From positions 1 through 9,528 of the forward strand of contig NZ_CALEVF010000247.1 in assembly GCF_937920395.1 (NCBI RefSeq): DNA of 9,528 nucleotides. Reading direction: 5' to 3'. Position numbers and translations under genes: made by a program. This document shows, piece after piece, positions 5,363-9,528 of this stretch. The notes under the pieces are model-generated. The model ran no database searches. It was not told where the DNA came from and was given only the letters and a program-made list of their open reading frames with translations. The stretch is from an uncultured Clostridium sp. (GTDB lineage: Bacteria; Bacillota; Clostridia; Clostridiales; Clostridiaceae). Each line of letters starts with the position of its first letter. The first letter of the stretch is position 1.

Positions 5363-6698
5363 ATTTCAAATAATATTTTTCATGAATTATAGATAAAAGT
5401 TTCTCTTTAGTATTAAACTCCGAGTTTTCTAATACTATGTTTAAAAGAAATTTCAACATACTGCCTATCTCAATTCCTGGACTTATAGAAAATTCATTGA
5501 TTAAATCTTTTCCACTTATCGCTAACTCTTTTATAGATAGTGGAACCTTAGATTCTATAATATCTATCGTCTGTTTCTCAACTTCATTAATTTCATCTAA
5601 TCTAATTTGAGGAAAGCGTGACCCTAAAGCATCTGCTCTTTGCAAAACAAAAAGGTCAAATATTAATTTAGTGCTGACTCTATTAATAAGACGTTTTACG
5701 GAAATAACTGTCGGTGGATTTAATATATTCATATGCTCTTTCACTAAAATCTCCACTTCAGTTATACTCTCATTATCAAATTTAAGTCTTCTAAGCATTT
5801 TACCAGCTATTATAACTCCCTTTTTATCATGACCATAAAAATGCCCTATGCCACTCTCATCCATAGTAAAACAATCCGGTTTAGCTATGTCATGAAGTAG
5901 TCCTGCCATTCTTATGTTAAGAACCGGTGGACATTTTTCTACAACCGCCATTATATGTGAGAATATATCTTTGTCATTGTTGGGATTCTTTTGATTAAAT
6001 CCTACTGTCGCTTGAAGTTCTGGTAATATGACCTGTAACAATTTAGTATCCTCTAATAATTTAAAAGCTTTTGTAGTATTATTGGATATTAACATTTTAC
6101 ATAGTTCATCTCTAATCCTTTCATTACTTACATTTGATATAAGGTTATAATTGTTTTTTATAGCAATCATAGTTTTTTCTTCTATATCAAAATCTAGACT
6201 AGCTGCAAACCGTATGGCCCTAAGCATTCTTAATGCATCTTCCTTAAATCTTTTATTAGGTTCGCCTACAGCTCTAATTATTTTATTTTCTAAATCTTCA
6301 ATACCTTCAAAGTAATCTATAAGACCATCTGACGCGTTGTAAGCTAAAGCATTTATGGTAAAATCACGCCTCGCTAAGTCCTCTTGTAGATTTGAAACAA
6401 AAGTTACGACACTTGGTCTTCTATTATCCAAATATTCACCATCAATTCTATAAGTTGTAACCTCGTATCCAACAGCATTTATCATAACAGTAATTGTCCC
6501 ATGTTTTATACCTGTAGGTATTGTTTTATCAAAACTTTTAATTATTTCTTGTGGCAGAGCATTAGTAGTTATATCATAATCCTTAGGAAAAGTTGTTCCG
6601 ATTGTAGCATCACGTACACTCCCACCGACTATATAAGCTTCATAACCGCTATTTTTTAAAGTATCCAATATTGTTTTCACATCATTTGGTATAAACAT
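5361..6698 (-). CDS. cca: CCA-adding tRNA nucleotidyltransferase with C-terminal HD domain
   Basis: This enzyme adds or repairs the 3' CCA end of tRNAs. The 445-residue protein is a class II (bacterial and eukaryotic type) enzyme: GGSVRD (25-30) is motif A, D40 and D42 in KDYDITT are the metal-binding aspartates, ARRDFTINAL (109-118) is motif B, and EDALRMLR (153-160) is the nucleotide-selecting motif D. An HD domain follows with H248, H269-D270 (LLHDIAK) and H290 (YGHDKKG), a region associated with phosphohydrolase activity in some homologues. The start is ATG 6698, preceded by GGAGG at 6707-6703. An in-frame extension to 6737 has no binding site and adds non-conserved residues. It lies 68 bases after the uncharacterised 289-residue gene and ends in a hairpin terminator. 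Confidence 0.95.
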   Translation of the reverse strand: MFIPNDVKTILDTLKNSGYEAYIVGGSVRDATIGTTFPKDYDITTNALPQEIIKSFDKTIPTGIKHGTITVMINAVGYEVTTYRIDGEYLDNRRPSVVTFVSNLQEDLARRDFTINALAYNASDGLIDYFEGIEDLENKIIRAVGEPNKRFKEDALRMLRAIRFAASLDFDIEEKTMIAIKNNYNLISNVSNERIRDELCKMLISNNTTKAFKLLEDTKLLQVILPELQATVGFNQKNPNNDKDIFSHIMAVVEKCPPVLNIRMAGLLHDIAKPDCFTMDESGIGHFYGHDKKGVIIAGKMLRRLKFDNESITEVEILVKEHMNILNPPTVISVKRLINRVSTKLIFDLFVLQRADALGSRFPQIRLDEINEVEKQTIDIIESKVPLSIKELAISGKDLINEFSISPGIEIGSMLKFLLNIVLENSEFNTKEKLLSIIHEKYYLK

Positions 6699-6702
6699 AA
6701 TT

Positions 6703-6707
6703 CCTCC
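6703..6707 (-). promoter_or_regulatory. Ribosome binding site that decides the cca start
   Basis: GGAGG on the minus strand stands 4 bases before ATG 6698. The spacing is slightly short, but it is the only good site near the beginning of the gene. The resulting N-terminus (MFIPNDVK) matches the usual start of the family. Confidence 0.65.
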
Positions 6708-6766
6708 ATATATTATATTATGCTTTATCATTTGCATAACTTTTTATTTTTATCATAATAACTTAT

Positions 6767-7636
6767 TTAAACATACATTGCTATAGGTATAATCTCAATT
6801 ACTGGTCCATCAATTACAAGATTATTTGAATCATAATCTCTAATTAAAGTTGTATCTTTTAGAAACCTGTTTTTAAACTCTTTAAAATACTCCTCATTTA
6901 AATAATCAAAATATGTTCCACTAAGCAAATCAATATTATTTATTTCAGTTTTGTTATTATCCGGAATTTTTACCACCTTACCAAGGACAGTAATTCTGGC
7001 TCCTTCAATATAATCTAAATTATCTGCCATATGTTTTATCTCGAGCGGCACTATAACTTTTGTATTACTATTTCCAATATTACCACTAATAAACTTTATA
7101 CATTTTTCAGTTTTGCAGACTTCCATATCATCTTTTAAAACTTTTAAGACTTGCCTTTTAACTTTATGTTCTGCAGATTCATCACCCTTCTCTAGTGGCT
7201 CAGGTGAAAAAGCCATTTGCATTTCCATAACTCTAATTATATCTTCTATATATTCTAATACTGGATTTTTATATAATTCGCAGGTGAACTGAACAAAATC
7301 AAATTCTTTTATATTTGTCACATCACTCTCACTAGTTATGATCTTTAACATATTTTGCTCATTTAACATGTTCTTTAATCTAGACAAAATTGTTATTACA
7401 ATTGAAACTCTTTCTTCAATTTTCTGCGATGTAAATTCATTTAAAAATTGAACATTTAAGTCACCTTCCATTATTTTACCACAGGTGGCTTCATATAATG
7501 GTGTATTTGTGCTAATCGTTAACAGCTTTCTTGAACTTTCACTTTTTATTTCTGCAAATTCTTCAATTACAACTGTATATAAATTGTTAATCATATCTCC
7601 ATTAGTATATAAAGGTATCAGTGCTCTGTTATCCAT
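6767..7636 (-). CDS. Uncharacterised 289-residue protein, possibly DUF6414-like
   Basis: I cannot assign a function. The protein is soluble and mixed in charge, with no signal peptide or membrane helix. It opens MDNRALIPLYTNGDMINNLY, has a helical middle (about 70-175) with a Lys/Glu-rich linker near 148-165, and ends with a compact beta-like region including ARITVLGKVVKI (213-224) and VIEIIPIAMYV (279-289). The N-terminal 'LY...D..NNLYT' and the terminal 'PIAMYV' remind me of DUF6414-type Firmicute proteins. That is a weak recollection, not a match. C52, C119, C174 and C179 are scattered, though CKTEKC (174-179) is a close pair. GGGGGT lies upstream of ATG 7636. It lies between dinB and cca with a structured leader and its own candidate promoter, and is probably co-transcribed with cca. 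Confidence 0.75.
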   Translation of the reverse strand: MDNRALIPLYTNGDMINNLYTVVIEEFAEIKSESSRKLLTISTNTPLYEATCGKIMEGDLNVQFLNEFTSQKIEERVSIVITILSRLKNMLNEQNMLKIITSESDVTNIKEFDFVQFTCELYKNPVLEYIEDIIRVMEMQMAFSPEPLEKGDESAEHKVKRQVLKVLKDDMEVCKTEKCIKFISGNIGNSNTKVIVPLEIKHMADNLDYIEGARITVLGKVVKIPDNNKTEINNIDLLSGTYFDYLNEEYFKEFKNRFLKDTTLIRDYDSNNLVIDGPVIEIIPIAMYV

Positions 7637-7658
7637 AATTTCATACCCCCATAAATCG

Positions 7659-7703
7659 TTGTTTTCAACACTGCATCACTTTCAGTGCTGTATCACTGAA
7701 AGT
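7659..7703 (-). promoter_or_regulatory. Structured leader with competing hairpins or an operator
   Basis: Bases 7678-7687 and 7694-7703 are a perfect 10-bp inverted repeat (ACTTTCAGTG / CACTGAAAGT) with a 6-base loop. On the minus strand the second arm, AGCACTG (7696-7690), can instead pair with downstream CAGTGTT (7673-7667 region), excluding the first hairpin. A small GTTG-AAAA-CAAC stem follows, then the ribosome binding site. No U-tract follows, so it is not a simple terminator for dinB. It could be a translational switch or a repressor site. Confidence 0.45.
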
Positions 7704-7733
7704 ATTTCTATATAAAACAATACTCATAACTAT

Positions 7734-7762
7734 TTTATATTATTTTTTATAATTTAGAACAA
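7734..7762 (-). promoter_or_regulatory. Possible promoter for the 289-residue gene and cca
   Basis: On the minus strand, TTGTTC (7762-7757) is followed after exactly 17 bases by TATAAA (7739-7734). Transcription from here would give a leader of about 90 bases containing the inverted repeat at 7678-7703. The AT-rich context lowers confidence. Confidence 0.4.
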
Positions 7763-7801
7763 TAATTTATAATGGAGTCTTTATTTATACAACCAAGTAC
7801 A

Positions 7802-9007
7802 CTATTTTTTCTTTAGTAATATTGATTTCACAACTACAGTTTCACCATATTTCTGCCTCAAACTATCTATTGTTTTATCTATCGCTCTTTTCTTTTCATC
7901 GCGTGTATTATCAATATCAAAAATAGATATTTGTTTAAAATTATCATTACATAAATTATTAAGAGAAACCCCCAACAATCTTATGGGCTCACCTCTCCAT
8001 AATTCATCAAATAGAGTCCTTACTGTTTTTAATATTTCCTGAGTTTGATCCGTAGACATTTTTAATGTTGTACTACGTGAATAATCAATAAACTCATTAT
8101 TTCTTATAGTTACTGAAATAGAATAACAACACTTTTTTATATTTCGTAATCTACTAGCCGTATGTTCCACTAATTCTAAAAGAACTATATAAGCATCGCT
8201 TCTATTTTTAATATCATTTGCAAGTGTTGTTGAATTGTTTATTCCTTTGAGCTCTCGAATATCAGATTTCACCTCTCTATTATCTATACCATTAGCATAT
8301 TCCCACATCATTCTACCACTGCTTTTAAAATGATATTTCAAAAAATCCACATCATACTTCGCTAAATCTCCTATTGTAAATATGTTTAAATTATTAAGCT
8401 TTGGGACACTTCTACGCCCAACCATAAATAGCTCTCCCACTGGAAGATGCCACAATTTTTTTTCTACCTCATTTTTATAAAGTGTATGTACTTTATCCGG
8501 TTTTTCAAAATCAGATGCCATTTTAGCTAGTAGTTTAACATCTGACATTCCAATATTTACGGTAAACCCTAGTTCACACTTTATCCTATCTTTAATATCA
8601 TATGCAAGTCTTAGTGCCGCTTCCTTAGAAGTATTATAACTTGTCAGATCTAAATAACACTCATCAATAGAGAATTTTTCAATAATCGGTGTATAATCAC
8701 CAAATATTTTTCGCATAGCTTTACTACAACTTTCATATAACTTAAAGTCAGGTGATACAACAATTAGGTTTATACATTTCTTTCTTGCAGTAAATAAGCT
8801 CTCCCCTGTTGTTATTCCACTCTTTTTAGCTATCATAGATTTTGCAAGAACAACCCCTCTACGTGACTGTTCATCTCCACCTATTACAGCAGCTACATCC
8901 CTTAAATCAATTTTCTCTCCTTGTTTTAGACTGTTTGCAGCACTCCAAGAAAGAAATGCTGAATTAACATCTATATGAAATATAAGTTTTTCATTAAAGT
9001 TAGTCAT
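7802..9007 (-). CDS. dinB: Y-family translesion DNA polymerase (DNA polymerase IV type)
   Basis: This 401-residue enzyme copies past DNA lesions with low fidelity. D13 (HIDVNSAF) and D115-E116 (SIDECYLDL) are the three metal-binding catalytic acids, and F18 falls at the ribonucleotide-excluding steric gate. The finger region carries GGDEQSRRGVVLAKS with the conserved arginines. A helix-hairpin-helix-like segment (about 190-220) and the little finger domain (about 255-355) follow. QISIFD (359-364) is a QxxLF-like sliding clamp binding motif near the C-terminus. The AKS-AKK-GITTGE stretch looks closer to clostridial/UvrX-like members than to E. coli DinB (inference). AAAGGA precedes ATG 9007. 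I see no LexA box (GAAC-N4-GTTC) upstream and no clear terminator downstream. Confidence 0.93.
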   Translation of the reverse strand: MTNFNEKLIFHIDVNSAFLSWSAANSLKQGEKIDLRDVAAVIGGDEQSRRGVVLAKSMIAKKSGITTGESLFTARKKCINLIVVSPDFKLYESCSKAMRKIFGDYTPIIEKFSIDECYLDLTSYNTSKEAALRLAYDIKDRIKCELGFTVNIGMSDVKLLAKMASDFEKPDKVHTLYKNEVEKKLWHLPVGELFMVGRRSVPKLNNLNIFTIGDLAKYDVDFLKYHFKSSGRMMWEYANGIDNREVKSDIRELKGINNSTTLANDIKNRSDAYIVLLELVEHTASRLRNIKKCCYSISVTIRNNEFIDYSRSTTLKMSTDQTQEILKTVRTLFDELWRGEPIRLLGVSLNNLCNDNFKQISIFDIDNTRDEKKRAIDKTIDSLRQKYGETVVVKSILLKKK

Positions 9008-9082
9008 ATACTCTCATCCTTTTTATAAACATCTATAAGAAATATAATTTATATCTACATATATTATATATAATTTTCATAC

Positions 9083-9120
9083 AAAAAAGCAACCTATCCT
9101 TAGTTTAGGAATAGATTGCT
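9083..9120 (-). terminator. Terminator after ptsI
   Basis: On the minus strand, AGCAATCTATTCC and GGATAGGTTGCT pair along 12 positions (one G-U, one bulged T) around an 8-base loop, followed by TTTTTTG. It lies 44 bases after the ptsI stop and separates ptsI from dinB. Confidence 0.85.
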
Positions 9121-9163
9121 TGTTTTAAAAGAAATTGCTTTTACTTATCGATTAAGGTATGTC

Positions 9164-9528
9164 TTATGCTTTTATATTGTTTTTTATATATTCCTTTATC
9201 TCATCTGAATCACCAAATGTAAGTACTGGTGCCGATAACTTTTCACATTCTTTAAAACTTGAATCTGTAATAGTTTTGCGTGCTCCTAAAATTGAAGCAG
9301 CACTCATACTAAATTCATCTAGACCAAATCCAAGAAGTACAGGGATAAGATTTGCATCTCCTGCCATCTCACCACACATATTTACAGTTATTCCGGCTTT
9401 ATGTCCATTATCTATTACTATTTTAATAAGTCTTAAAACAGCTGGATGATAAAAATCATATAAATATGATATTTTCTCGTTCATTCTATCTACTGCCAAA
9501 GTATATTGAATTAAATCATTAGTACCAA
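9164..9528 (-). CDS. ptsI: Phosphoenolpyruvate-protein phosphotransferase (PTS enzyme I), C-terminal part
   Basis: Enzyme I takes phosphate from phosphoenolpyruvate and passes it to HPr, the first step of PTS sugar uptake. Only the last 120 residues are present; the gene runs off the right edge, with the frame open from GGT at 9526. The visible part is the end of the PEP-binding TIM barrel: GTNDLIQYTLAVDR (the conserved SxGTNDL region), HPAVLRLI, and NMCGEMAGD with the conserved cysteine that acts as acid/base at the PEP site. LLGFGLDEFSMSAASI and a final helix follow. The family is about 570 residues long, so roughly four fifths lies outside. The TTG within the frame at 9499 is an internal leucine codon, not a start. 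A terminator follows the stop. Confidence 0.96.
   Translation of the reverse strand, partial: GTNDLIQYTLAVDRMNEKISYLYDFYHPAVLRLIKIVIDNGHKAGITVNMCGEMAGDANLIPVLLGFGLDEFSMSAASILGARKTITDSSFKECEKLSAPVLTFGDSDEIKEYIKNNIKA

Noticed and set aside
6699..6737. Longer cca start at 6737
   Set aside because: There is no ribosome binding site. The extra 13 residues are not part of the family's usual N-terminus, and GGAGG directly precedes ATG 6698.
6718..6739. TTATGC / GCATAA inverted repeat upstream of cca
   Set aside because: It has only 6 pairs with a 10-base loop and no U-tract, so it is easily explained by chance in AT-rich DNA.
9008..9082. LexA/SOS box upstream of dinB
   Set aside because: I found no GAAC-N4-GTTC-like sequence and no good -35/-10 pair. 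The region is a run of TATA-like sequence that allows no firm promoter call.
1..9528. CRISPR arrays, insertion sequences, tRNA or rRNA genes, phage genes, toxin-antitoxin operons
   Set aside because: I saw no regularly spaced repeats, transposase, cloverleaf-like segment or phage protein. The only toxin-like item is the short peptide at 183-266, which is reported as a candidate only.

Overview
The window is about 9.5 kb of very AT-rich DNA. Strong AGGAGG-type ribosome binding sites, DUF1292 and UPF0158 proteins, and a BirA with an N-terminal helix-turn-helix point to a low-GC Firmicute, most likely Clostridium sensu stricto (inference; species not determined). Nearly every gene is on the minus strand, so the biological reading order runs from the right end to the left. 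One very short gene candidate lies on the plus strand at the left end.

Reading leftward: the 3' end of ptsI (enzyme I of the sugar phosphotransferase system) enters at the right edge and ends in a clear terminator. Next come dinB (Y-family translesion polymerase), an uncharacterised 289-residue protein with a structured leader, and cca (CCA-adding enzyme), which ends in a long AT-rich hairpin. A small transcription unit follows, with a DUF1292 protein and an unlisted 58-residue hydrophilic protein, closed by another long hairpin. Then comes a compact operon: a stand-alone HD-domain phosphohydrolase, a radical SAM protein with a CX4CX2C cluster motif, and birA. A second DUF1292 gene has its own well-formed promoter and terminator. 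The last unit is a UPF0158 gene with a TTG start and an MgtC/SapB-family membrane protein, whose probable terminator lies about 200 bases beyond its stop codon.

Most of the window is housekeeping content: tRNA end maturation, biotin attachment, DNA damage tolerance and PTS phosphotransfer. I see no phage, insertion sequence, CRISPR array, RNA gene or obvious defence system. The less explained parts are (1) a 27-residue hydrophobic peptide gene lying antisense within the predicted 3' untranslated region of the mgtC-like gene, (2) a leader with mutually exclusive hairpins before the uncharacterised 289-residue gene, (3) the HD-radical SAM-birA operon, whose HD protein resembles the HD half of the cca product nearby, and (4) the two small DUF1292 paralogues, one paired with the unknown 58-residue gene.

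No gene-free stretch exceeds 300 bases. The longest are 1-182 (two terminators), 4597-4742 (terminator plus a possible promoter), 5209-5360 (cca terminator and DUF1292 leader) and 7637-7801 (structured leader).
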